Assembly: GCA_020639255.1 (NCBI GenBank)
Contig: JACKGZ010000002.1
Coordinates: 248,001-312,000 of the forward strand
Source of the DNA: Phycisphaera sp.
GTDB taxonomy: Bacteria; Planctomycetota; Phycisphaerae; Phycisphaerales; UBA1924
Length of the DNA stretch: 64,000 nt
Direction of reading: 5' to 3'
Shown: positions 52,196-59,265 of the stretch, piece after piece
Layout: every line of letters starts with the position of its first letter
Numbering within the stretch: the first letter of the stretch is position 1
Notes under the pieces: model-generated
Seen by the model: only the letters and a program-made list of their open reading frames with translations
Databases searched by the model: none
What the model was told of the DNA's origin: nothing
Translations under genes and position numbers: made by a program

Positions 52196-53165
52196 AGCAC
52201 CCGGCGTTGTAATTGGCGACCCACGCGCTGAAGTCGGCCGGCGAGCACATGCCGTCGTCGTTCTGGTCGCACGCGGGGGTGTTCGCGTTGAACGCGCTGA
52301 CCCAGGCGCTGAAGTCGGCGGGGCTGAGCATGCCGTCCTGGTTCGTGTCGGCCGGGCAGGGGATGGCGCCGATCTCGATCGTGCTCGTGGCGATGTAGAG
52401 GTGCCCGTCGTGCGCGAAGGCGAACTCGAACGCACCCTGCGCTTCGTCCGTGACGAGCGCGGTGATGAGGACTTTGTTCATCGTGTTGCCGTCCGCTCCA
52501 CCAAGGCCCGGGCTGTTGAGTGTGCCGACGCGTGTGACGTCTCCGACCCAGCCCGTCGGGGCATCGAGGATGCCGTCGTTCGCGAAGGCGCTCGCGTTCA
52601 GATTGATCGCCAGTGGGATCGCGGGGCTCGTGTCGCCCGAGCGGTCGCCGATCGTGACGTAGGAGTCATACGGCACGTTCAGCCCGACATAGAGCGATGC
52701 GGGGATGGGGTACACGGGCGAGCCGCTGCCCGAGGCGGATGTGTCGATGAATGCACCGCCGCCATTGTTGTCGACGTGCGCGCTGGTGACGCTGATGAGT
52801 TCGGCGTCGGCGCTCGGGAGCGGGGCGAGGATCTCGTAGGCGGTGCGGCCGTCGGGCTCGGTGACGGGGCGCGCGACGAGTTCGAGCGAGCCCAGTTCGG
52901 GGAGCCCGGTGGCGAGCTGCCCGGTCGTGGCGCAGGGGTTGAAGTTGGCGCTGAAGAAGGCGAGGTCGACGCCGTCGGTGTCGCCGTCGTTGTCGTAGTC
53001 GGCGATGCTCGGCCCGCCGTTGTTGACAAGCTGGAGCATGAGCGAGAACTGGAAGAAGTTCACGCAGCCGCAGCCGTTGAGATCGAGCAGCGAGCAGTCC
53101 TGGGCGCTGGCCGTGGGGGCGAGCGCGAGCGAGGCGAGGGCGGTGGGCATGAGGCGGCGTGTCAT
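52194..53165 (-). CDS. Secreted protein with dockerin-like repeats at both ends
   Basis: ATG 53165 has GGAGAG upstream; the frame extends to 53237 without a better start. The 323-residue protein has a signal peptide ending ASAQ. Immediately after come CSLLDLNGCGCVNFFQFSLML and DYDNDGDTDGVDLAFFSANFN in parts, which look like an EF-hand-type dockerin repeat variant. The middle (about 90-265) is a beta-sandwich resembling a cohesin-like or CBM fold (ELISVTSAHVDNNGGGAFIDT, PIPASLYVGLNVPYDSYVTIGDRSG in parts). The end has DTNQDGMLSPADFSAWV and DQNDDGMCSPADFSAWV, ending NAGC. Having repeats at both ends suggests a linker or scaffold role, which is inference. Confidence 0.85.
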   Translation of the reverse strand: MTRRLMPTALASLALAPTASAQDCSLLDLNGCGCVNFFQFSLMLQLVNNGGPSIADYDNDGDTDGVDLAFFSANFNPCATTGQLATGLPELGSLELVARPVTEPDGRTAYEILAPLPSADAELISVTSAHVDNNGGGAFIDTSASGSGSPVYPIPASLYVGLNVPYDSYVTIGDRSGDTSPAIPLAINLNASAFANDGILDAPTGWVGDVTRVGTLNSPGLGGADGNTMNKVLITALVTDEAQGAFEFAFAHDGHLYIATSTIEIGAIPCPADTNQDGMLSPADFSAWVSAFNANTPACDQNDDGMCSPADFSAWVANYNAGC

Positions 53166-53282
53166 GGCGATCTCTCCGTGGTGTGAATCCGGGTACTCGT
53201 GCGACTCTGGGAGGATCACACGCAGGCTGCAACACATCTAGAACGCCCTGTGCGCGCCCTTCAAAGCGAGTCAGCGGTGCGG

Positions 53283-53288
53283 TAGACT
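53283..53288 (+). promoter_or_regulatory. Candidate -10 of the AraC-family gene
   Basis: TAGACT in GGTAGACTGG lies 12 bp before the start codon; TTCAAA at 53260-53265, 17 bp upstream, is a weak -35. Confidence 0.4.
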
Positions 53289-53300
53289 GGACCCGGAGGC

Positions 53301-54110
53301 GTGGTGCAAACGGGTTCGCTGACGCATTCTGTTTCGCTGGATCCCCCCGGCACGCGGACGCTCTGGGCCGACCGCGCCGGGGACTGGCTCGTCGTGCTGG
53401 CGCAGTACGCCCCGGGCGAGGGCCTCGGGTGGCACGCGCACGATCTGGCGTCGTTCCACCTGACGCTCCGGGGCACGAGCGACGAGCGTTACTGGCGCTT
53501 CGACCGGGGCAAGCTCGCGGGGACGGCTCAGTTCTACGGCTCGGGCGTCGAGCATCGCACCCGCTTCGGCCCGGGCGGCGCGACGGTCCTGCACATCAAC
53601 AAGCCAACCGGCGAACCGCTGGCCGGCGACGCGATGGTCGAGCCCGACCCGAGGCCCATGCTCTCGATCATGCGCGAGATCCTGACGGGCGATCGTGCGT
53701 CGCTGGTTTCCATCGAGGGCTGGTGCGCCGAGCTCGAGGCCTCGATCGTGAAGCGATCGCCCCCGCACGAGACCGAGTGGCCGATCTGGCTCGACCGTGT
53801 GCGCCAGCGATTGTTCGACGACCCGGCCGAGGGGCTGAGCGTGCGCGAGATCGCCGAGGACGAGGGGCTGAACCCCTCGCACGTTGCTCGGACGTTCCGC
53901 GAGAGGCTGGGTGTGACGATCGGCGAGTACCTGCGCGTGCGCCGGCTGCAGATCGCGGCCGACACGCTGCTGACCTCCAAGAGGGCGATCGCGTCCATCG
54001 CGACGGGCGCGGGGTTCTGCGATCAGAGCCACTTCGGGCGAGCGTTCAGCGCGCACTACGGCTCCACGCCCGCTTCACTTCGGCGCGAACTCGGCGGCGT
54101 TGTGCTCTAG
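53301..54110 (+). CDS. AraC-family transcriptional regulator
   Basis: Two adjacent GTG codons (53301, 53304) follow GGAGG; the second has better spacing (four bases). The roughly 269-residue protein has an N-terminal cupin-like sensing domain (about 20-100; GLGWHAHDLASFHLTLRG, with His residues) and a C-terminal double HTH (about 165-265): LSVREIAEDEGLNPSHVARTFRE and IASIATGAGFCDQSHFGRAFSAHYGSTPASLRR in parts, the AraC signature. Targets and ligand are unknown; no divergently transcribed enzyme gene is next to it. Confidence 0.9.
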   Translation: MVQTGSLTHSVSLDPPGTRTLWADRAGDWLVVLAQYAPGEGLGWHAHDLASFHLTLRGTSDERYWRFDRGKLAGTAQFYGSGVEHRTRFGPGGATVLHINKPTGEPLAGDAMVEPDPRPMLSIMREILTGDRASLVSIEGWCAELEASIVKRSPPHETEWPIWLDRVRQRLFDDPAEGLSVREIAEDEGLNPSHVARTFRERLGVTIGEYLRVRRLQIAADTLLTSKRAIASIATGAGFCDQSHFGRAFSAHYGSTPASLRRELGGVVL

Positions 54111-54119
54111 ATCGATGAC

Positions 54120-54680
54120 TCAGGCGGCGCGCTTGCGCTTGTGCGTGATGCCCTCGCGCGTGCGGACGTTCGAGGGGCTGTCGGCTTTCTCGGTCCAGTC
54201 GTCCACGCCGGGCAGGTTGAGTTCGCTGGCGCCGGTCTTGCGGTAGCCGAGCAAACGCACGACCTCGAGGACGTCGGTCCAGTTGGGGTAGTGCTTGTTG
54301 TTAGCGGCCTTGAAGGTCTCGATCGCCTTGAGGAAGAGGAACTGCTCGGCGTTCATCTCGCCCTCTTCGGCGGCCTTGACAAAGTCGGTCAGGCGACGGC
54401 CCGGTCCGCGGCGGCGCTCAAGGCCGCTGGTGCGTGTGTCGACGACACTCTTTCGTCGATCGGGGCCCTGGTAGCGCTGCTCGCTGTTGGCGAGCTTCGG
54501 GCTGTTGTCAGGAGTGCTGATACCGGGGACATCGCCGCCCATGGCCAGCAGCTCGTCGAGCTCTTCGCTCACGGCTTCGTCGAGCTCATCGGCGGGGTCG
54601 GCGAAATCGGCTGTCTCGAACGCGTCGTCGTCGAACTGATCGTCGAACGAATCGAAGTGTTGCTCTGCGCGCTGACCCAT
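54120..54680 (-). CDS. Conserved-looking protein of unknown function
   Basis: ATG 54680 has AGGGAG seven bases upstream. The 186-residue protein has an acidic N-terminus (residues 9-46), a basic middle with GPDRRK and ERRRGPGRR, and a compact helical C-terminus (EEGEMNAEQFLFLKAIETFK and YPNWTDVLEVVRLLGYRK). The last part resembles planctomycete proteins of unknown function that I recall only loosely. No signal peptide or membrane segment. It starts 54 bp after the stop of the following acidic gene (same strand) and could be cotranscribed. Confidence 0.75.
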   Translation of the reverse strand: MGQRAEQHFDSFDDQFDDDAFETADFADPADELDEAVSEELDELLAMGGDVPGISTPDNSPKLANSEQRYQGPDRRKSVVDTRTSGLERRRGPGRRLTDFVKAAEEGEMNAEQFLFLKAIETFKAANNKHYPNWTDVLEVVRLLGYRKTGASELNLPGVDDWTEKADSPSNVRTREGITHKRKRAA

Positions 54681-54733
54681 CGGCTGGCTCCCTATTGCGG
54701 AGCCGCTCCCAAGGTCAGGACGACGGCCCCAGA

Positions 54734-54970
54734 TCAGAGGTCATCGTCATCATCGTCCATGTCGCCGTCGCCCTCGTCCTCCTCGTCGTACTCCTCGTCG
54801 TAGTCCTCGTCATAGTCCTCATCGTCGTCGTAGAAGTCGCCGCCTTCCTCTTCGTCATCGTCGTAATAGTCGCCCATGACGTACTCGGTTCCGAGAACAT
54901 CACGCTGCGCTTCGGCGGTATCAATGAGAAGCTGATCGAGGGCTGTTTCTCTGTCGAGTGTCAGTGTCAT
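54734..54970 (-). CDS. Small highly acidic protein
   Basis: ATG 54970 has GGAG eight bases upstream (the frame extends to 54997 without a better start). The 78-residue product has a short helical N-terminus (TLDRETALDQLLIDTAEAQRD) and then about 40 residues made almost entirely of Asp, Glu, Tyr and Gly (DEDYDEDYDEEYDEED). No domain is recognised; calcium or basic-protein binding is conceivable. The biased composition is repetitive at DNA level (TCGTC/CCTC repeats), but the frame is intact and has a binding site. Confidence 0.65.
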   Translation of the reverse strand: MTLTLDRETALDQLLIDTAEAQRDVLGTEYVMGDYYDDDEEEGGDFYDDDEDYDEDYDEEYDEEDEGDGDMDDDDDDL

Positions 54971-55104
54971 GGCAGTTCTCCGCGTCCGTCCGGCCAACCT
55001 TCCCGGACGGTCGGTAGATTACCCACCAGTCGGCCTCCGTCAACGTGTTTCTTGAGGCTCCCTGTCACGCCCCTCGGGCCGGGTGGCCGAGGTATAGCTT
55101 CAGC

Positions 55105-55587
55105 GTGGAAGCCCCCCCGAATCCATCCCCGCCCGCGACACCCCCGGCGGGTCCGGAAAGCCTCTCTGAGGCGCCCCCGGCCCTGCCTTGGAACACGCGC
55201 GGGTTCCACCCCATGGCCGGGATCATGGCCATGGTCTTTCCCGGCCTCGGGCATATCGCCCTCGGGCTTCCGAGGCGGGGGCGTCTGGTCATGCTCGGGG
55301 TTCTGGGGCTCTTCGTGACGGGGATCCTGATCGGCGGGCTGGACGCGATCGACAGCCACCAGGATCGCTGGTGGTTCTACGCGCAGGTGCTCGCAGGGCC
55401 CGTGGCATTCATCACCGACGCGGTCCATATTCACCTGCGGTCCGAGGGCCACATCGTGCAGGGTCTCGGCCGGATGAACGAGCTGGGCACCCTGAGCTGC
55501 GCGATGGCGGGCTTCATGAATCTCATCGCGATCCTCGACGCGATGTTCCCGCCGCTCCGCCGCCGTCGTGAGGGGGCCAGGCTGTGA
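55105..55587 (+). CDS. Small multi-pass membrane protein
   Basis: I start at GTG 55105, with GAGG twelve bases upstream (160 residues); the frame extends to 55045. A Pro-rich N-terminus is followed by four hydrophobic segments: MAGIMAMVFPGLGHIALG, RLVMLGVLGLFVTGILIGG, FYAQVLAGPVAFITDAV, AMAGFMNLIAILDAMF. The motif PGLGHIALGLPRRG resembles a planctomycete family I recall as DUF6677, not verified. Its stop overlaps the next start (GTGA). Confidence 0.75.
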   Translation: MEAPPNPSPPATPPAGPESLSEAPPALPWNTRGFHPMAGIMAMVFPGLGHIALGLPRRGRLVMLGVLGLFVTGILIGGLDAIDSHQDRWWFYAQVLAGPVAFITDAVHIHLRSEGHIVQGLGRMNELGTLSCAMAGFMNLIAILDAMFPPLRRRREGARL

Positions 55588-55838
55588 GCGATTCGGTGAG
55601 CGGATACTGGCAGCCGTTGCTCTCGCCCCTGCCCGCGCACGGGTACGAGTGGCTGCTGCTCATCCCGATCGTCGTCTTTCTGTGCATCGCCTACAAGGCC
55701 GTGCGCTGCGAGCACATGGAGCGTTTCTGGCGGAACACCTTCCAGATGGCGGGTGTCATGGTCGTCGGCCTCGGCGTGCTCGCCGCTGCGGGCTGGGTCG
55801 TGGTCGAACTCCTGGCGATGCTCCCGGCCAGCGGCTGA
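55584..55838 (+). CDS. Small two-helix membrane protein
   Basis: GTG 55584 overlaps the upstream stop by four bases, so the two are coupled. The 84-residue product has two transmembrane segments (WLLLIPIVVFLCIAYKAV and MAGVMVVGLGVLAAAGWVVVELLAM in parts) separated by a basic loop with HMERFWRNTFQ. Function unknown; likely a partner of the preceding membrane protein. Its stop lies five bases from the terminase stop on the other strand. Confidence 0.7.
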   Translation: MSDSVSGYWQPLLSPLPAHGYEWLLLIPIVVFLCIAYKAVRCEHMERFWRNTFQMAGVMVVGLGVLAAAGWVVVELLAMLPASG

Positions 55839-55843
55839 GTGCC

Positions 55844-57289
55844 TCAACGCGAGGGCCTGTACCGCGATGCCCGCGAGGCGTGCGGGCTGTCGAGGTTCAC
55901 GATCATGTATCGCAGCGCATCGACCGCGTGGTCGGGGCCGTCCTTGACGGGCTCCATCGAGCCCGGGTTCTCGGTCGGGTAGTGGTACTGCTGGAGCGCC
56001 TCGATCAGGTGCCGGCAGCGCACATGCACGCGCAGCGTCGGTTCACCGGCCGCGGGCTTGAGCCGGGCGCTCACGAGCGCGATCCCCTCGGCGATGCGCG
56101 AGGGCCTGGCACGCACGTGCAGCCCGTGCTCCTTGAGGATCTGGATGTTGCTCTGGCCCGTCTGGTCGGAGCGCTGACGCCCCGCCGGGTCGACGCCGAT
56201 CCAGGCGGGTCCCGCGAGCGGCCCATCCACGATCGCTCGCGCGTGGTGCGCAATCACGGTTTCTCTCTCGACGCGTTCGGCCACGATTACGACCTCGCCT
56301 GCTTTCGTGAGCTGGCCCCAGAGGATCGCCGTCGGCGCTCGGAACCCGAAGTCCATGCCGGCGATGAGCAGGCCGCATTGCTCGCTTGGCGGGTCGGAGG
56401 TGACGACGTGGACGGATTCGTTGAACTCGGGGAAGACGCAGTCGGTGCGCCTCGGCTCGAGGCTCAGCATCTCGGCGTTCCAGACGGGTAGCGCGACACG
56501 CCGCTTCATCGTGATCGCATCGCTGACGGAGATATGCCCGGGCACGGCGCGTGCCTTGGCCGAGCCGTCGCACTCGGGCAGGAGTTCGCAATCGCCGGCG
56601 TCGGTGGTGCATTCGCGTTCGTCGCCGCAGCGTTCGAGGACATCGACGACGCCCCAGTTGAAGAGCCTGCGTGAGCCCGATTCGGCTTCCTTGACGAGGC
56701 GCGACATCATGCCGAAGGGCTGGTGCATGGTCGAGATACACTCGACCGAGCCCGGGACGAAGACGTTGCCGCACTGCGCCGATCGCGTCACGAGCTGGGC
56801 GGCTTCCCAGATCTTCGGATCGAAGAGGTCGACCTCGTCGCAGCGGAGCTTCTGTACTCGCGTGCCGCGGACGCTGGCCTGGCTCGCGGCGAGGAGTTCG
56901 ACCCGTGAGCCGTTGGTGAGCCGAAGGCGTTTGTCGGTCATCTTGCCTTCGACGAGTTTGGCAAAGGGTTCGCGCGAGAAGAAGTTGCGCAGGTGCTCGT
57001 GCATGCGCCCGGCCTGTTCGAGGCTGCCGGCGAGGATGCGGATCTCGATCTCGGGCTTGAACGCGAGGTCGAGCGCCGTCGCCAGCGCGCCCAGGAAGGT
57101 CTTGCCCCCGCCCCGGTTGGCCCAGACGAGGGCGTCGCGCGGCTGGTCGTGCTCGAAGAAGCTGTGAGACAGGTACTCGAACGGCGCACTGTGGCCAGGA
57201 ACGATCGCTTCGCGCGGGATCGTCAGCGCGAGGTGCTCGCGCAGCCACTCGTGCAGGGCGTCCGCCCCGCCAGGAAGTTTGTCGAACAC
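55844..57289 (-). CDS. Phage large terminase subunit (TerL)
   Basis: GTG 57289 follows AGGGAG by four bases; the frame extends into the GNAT gene but with no credible start. The 481-residue protein has a complete TerL layout: Walker A ANRGGGKTFLG (57-67), Walker B LRCDEVDLFD with Asp151/Glu152, a coupling motif in ISTMHQP, and an RNase-H-like nuclease with Asp313 (AGMDFGFRAPTAIL), Asp367 (GVDPAG) and the final acidic pair in DGPDHAVDALRYMI (Asp453, Asp457). Four cysteines (221, 227, 234, 240) lie between the two domains. TerL pumps DNA into procapsids and cuts it. No frame damage is seen, yet no packaging partner (portal, capsid) is adjacent. Confidence 0.88.
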   Translation of the reverse strand: MFDKLPGGADALHEWLREHLALTIPREAIVPGHSAPFEYLSHSFFEHDQPRDALVWANRGGGKTFLGALATALDLAFKPEIEIRILAGSLEQAGRMHEHLRNFFSREPFAKLVEGKMTDKRLRLTNGSRVELLAASQASVRGTRVQKLRCDEVDLFDPKIWEAAQLVTRSAQCGNVFVPGSVECISTMHQPFGMMSRLVKEAESGSRRLFNWGVVDVLERCGDERECTTDAGDCELLPECDGSAKARAVPGHISVSDAITMKRRVALPVWNAEMLSLEPRRTDCVFPEFNESVHVVTSDPPSEQCGLLIAGMDFGFRAPTAILWGQLTKAGEVVIVAERVERETVIAHHARAIVDGPLAGPAWIGVDPAGRQRSDQTGQSNIQILKEHGLHVRARPSRIAEGIALVSARLKPAAGEPTLRVHVRCRHLIEALQQYHYPTENPGSMEPVKDGPDHAVDALRYMIVNLDSPHASRASRYRPSR

Positions 57290-57333
57290 ACGGTGCTCCC
57301 TGCGGGGGAGACTCTTTCGGATTGGATATGTGA

Positions 57334-58065
57334 TTACCCGGCTGTGTGCGCGTAGGCCGTGGGCGGCGCGATGAGCGCACACGCCGCGGCCCGCGCGATC
57401 TGAGGGATCTCGCCCTCGGCGATGCGTCTTGTCGCGGCGCTCTGTTTCGCCCAGCTCCGGAGTGAGCCGGCGAGTTTGCTCTCGGCTTCGATCGGCTTGA
57501 GCAGGTCGTCGACCGTGAGACGCAGAGCGTCCAGTCGTCGACGCAGGCGGTCGTTGCGCGCCGGGTCGGCGATCGGGTAGGCCGTCATGCCGGCCCGCTC
57601 GAAGAACGGGCACACGGGGCCCATCGCGGCGACGGCTTCCGTGCATGACGTATCCGGCGTGTCGAGGTACACGCGCACAAGCCGCCTGGCGATGCCCGTG
57701 CCGCGGTACCGTGGGTCGATGATGACTCTGCTGATCGTGCGCAGCTCATCGTTGATTCGGCGGGCTTGGGCGCTCTTGTTCTTTGCCTCGAAGCGACCGG
57801 GCCACGCGAGCCTGCGCCAAGAGCCGTTGAGCGTTGGCCTGCTCGTGAGCATGACGCCCGCGAGCTCGCCGGTGGACTCATCGGTCGCGATCATCACACG
57901 GACGATGGTCGCGGGGGCGGCAGCCCGGTAGTGAAGCCGGGCGAGTCGGGCGTAGTCGTCCGTCGTTCCTTCGCCGAAACTGATCGGCCTGGGACCGTGC
58001 TCCGGGTTTCCTGTGAATCGCTCTCGGATGTGTTCGGGCACGAGCGTCCCGGGATGGCTGTGCAT
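57334..58065 (-). CDS. GNAT-family acetyltransferase
   Basis: ATG 58065 has AGGA eight bases upstream and lies inside the ATPase gene in a different frame (172-bp overlap). The 243-residue protein has a GNAT core: ARLHYRAAAPATIVRVMIAT, the acetyl-CoA motif DPRYRGTGIARRLVRVYL, and CPFFERAGMTAYP. A helical C-terminus (to AYAHTAG) follows. An ABC-type ATPase fused to an acetyltransferase domain is a known combination (COG2401, recalled); here the two parts are separate overlapping genes. TerL starts 44 bp downstream. Substrate unknown. Confidence 0.82.
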   Translation of the reverse strand: MHSHPGTLVPEHIRERFTGNPEHGPRPISFGEGTTDDYARLARLHYRAAAPATIVRVMIATDESTGELAGVMLTSRPTLNGSWRRLAWPGRFEAKNKSAQARRINDELRTISRVIIDPRYRGTGIARRLVRVYLDTPDTSCTEAVAAMGPVCPFFERAGMTAYPIADPARNDRLRRRLDALRLTVDDLLKPIEAESKLAGSLRSWAKQSAATRRIAEGEIPQIARAAACALIAPPTAYAHTAG

Positions 58066-58706
58066 GTGTCATTCCTGGTGAGGATCTCGGGCGTTCCTTC
58101 GAGTGGGACATAGACGAGAACATCGGGCCGGAGGTGCTCGATGAGGTCGTCGTTGGCCGAGGCGCAGATGAGTCGGAGTGGTGTGCGCACCATCCGGCGG
58201 ACGGAAGTCGCGACACTCGCCGCCGTCGTGCGGTCGAGCGTCGAGCAGAACTCATCAACCAGAATCGTGCATGCGTTGTTGAATAGTTCGGCGTTCTCGA
58301 AGGCTTGCGCGATTGAGAGCCGGGCTTTCTGTCCATCGGACAATCGGCCCGCGGGTGTGACGAGCGGGTGCGCGTCGGCGAGGCCGCAGGCGCTCAGCAG
58401 ACGCAGGCGCGATTCGACCGAGGATCGGAGCATTTCGATTGTGGGCTTGCGTGCACGATCGGGTATGGGCGTGGCGACGACACTATCGTGGATGACGCGC
58501 TGTAGTTCTTGCATCAGAAGCGATTTGCCCGAGCCGCTCGGCCCGGTGATGAACGCGATCTCGCCGGTGGTCAGTCGGTGGTGGATTTCTGTTGCATTGG
58601 TAGCAGCGGCGGCGTGAAGCGCGATTGTTCGCGATCGGCTCGCGTGATATTCCATTGGGATGCCGAAACGTGCGCGAATGAGTGTTGCTGGTGATGTCAC
58701 GCTCAT
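57894..58706 (-). CDS. ABC-type ATPase (COG2401-like)
   Basis: ATG 58706 overlaps the HTH gene stop by four bases (ATGA). The 270-residue soluble protein has Walker A TGPSGSGKS (54-62), an ABC signature LSDGQKARLSIAQAF (122-136), Walker B ILVDEFCSTLD with Asp151/Glu152, and a Q-loop-like region before. The H-loop position reads ASANDD, without His. About 60 C-terminal residues, after VYVPLEGTPEIL, overlap the GNAT frame, are low-complexity (Ser/Thr/Pro/Arg-rich) and may be non-functional. No membrane partner is present, so this is not a transporter. Neighbouring TerL suggests a phage context. Confidence 0.82.
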   Translation of the reverse strand: MSVTSPATLIRARFGIPMEYHASRSRTIALHAAAATNATEIHHRLTTGEIAFITGPSGSGKSLLMQELQRVIHDSVVATPIPDRARKPTIEMLRSSVESRLRLLSACGLADAHPLVTPAGRLSDGQKARLSIAQAFENAELFNNACTILVDEFCSTLDRTTAASVATSVRRMVRTPLRLICASANDDLIEHLRPDVLVYVPLEGTPEILTRNDTCTAIPGRSCPNTSESDSQETRSTVPGRSVSAKERRTTTPDSPGFTTGLPPPRPSSV

Positions 58707-59149
58707 GGGATATCGCCAGCAGATGGGATTTCTTCGCAGAGCGCATCGATCGCTTCTTTGTGCTTGCGCACGGTGTATGGGCTGAGCTTGAGCCTTTCCG
58801 CGGCCTCGCGGATCGAGAGACCTTCCAGAACGCAGGCGCCGGCAACCTTGCGGCGTGTTGGGCGCCATCGGCTCTGGTGCACGGCGACGAACCTGAACCG
58901 AGGATCGAGTACGCGCTGGGTGATGCGGTGGACCTGCCGGCTGAGTCGTCGAGGGTCGGCTGCGGACTCCCGGGCGACCTTTGAAATTGAATCACCACGC
59001 TCGAAAATAGCAGAAAGCAAAAATCTTTCGGCTTCTGGAAGGTGCCGTGAACCCTCCTGAATCATCTCAACGAGGCGCCTGGATCGCTTCCTTCTGAGGT
59101 CACCAGCGGCCAAGACATCGGTGTTTGCTTCATTCTTGAGTGGTCCCAC
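58703..59149 (-). CDS. Double helix-turn-helix DNA-binding protein
   Basis: GTG 59149 with GAGG nine bases upstream is preferred over a TTG at 59164 that lacks a binding site. The 148-residue protein has two sigma-region-4-like HTH units: FERGDSISKVARESAADPRRLSRQV (about 48-72) in parts, and LSIREAAERLKLSPYTVRKHKE near 116-137. Basic residues are abundant between them. It could be the transcription activator of the operon or a small-terminase-like packaging protein; TerS proteins often carry HTH domains and precede terL. It overlaps the ATPase gene by four bases. Confidence 0.72.
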   Translation of the reverse strand: MGPLKNEANTDVLAAGDLRRKRSRRLVEMIQEGSRHLPEAERFLLSAIFERGDSISKVARESAADPRRLSRQVHRITQRVLDPRFRFVAVHQSRWRPTRRKVAGACVLEGLSIREAAERLKLSPYTVRKHKEAIDALCEEIPSAGDIP

Positions 59150-59181
59150 GGATCGATACCTCAAAATTGTGTCAACGGGGC

Positions 59182-59210
59182 TTGAACATCACGTGTCGCA
59201 TGTTCACAAT
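59182..59210 (+). promoter_or_regulatory. Promoter with overlapping inverted-repeat operator
   Basis: TTGAAC (59182-59187), a 17-bp spacer and CACAAT (59205-59210) form a promoter-like pair for the repressor gene. Inside it is the inverted repeat TGAACAT (59183-59189), ten bases, ATGTTCA (59200-59206). It lies in the 116-bp region between the divergent HTH and repressor genes, as expected for an autoregulated phage-type repressor. Confidence 0.55.
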
Positions 59211-59265
59211 ATAGCGAATTGTAGCATGCATTCATTATTTGAAGAACGCTTTGCAAGGTCATTGT

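Noticed and set aside
57334..58706. Programmed frameshift joining ATPase and GNAT
   Set aside because: A TGA in the GNAT frame lies just before its ATG, no slippery heptamer was recognised, and GNAT has its own AGGA-preceded start; kept only as an open point in the finding on overlap.
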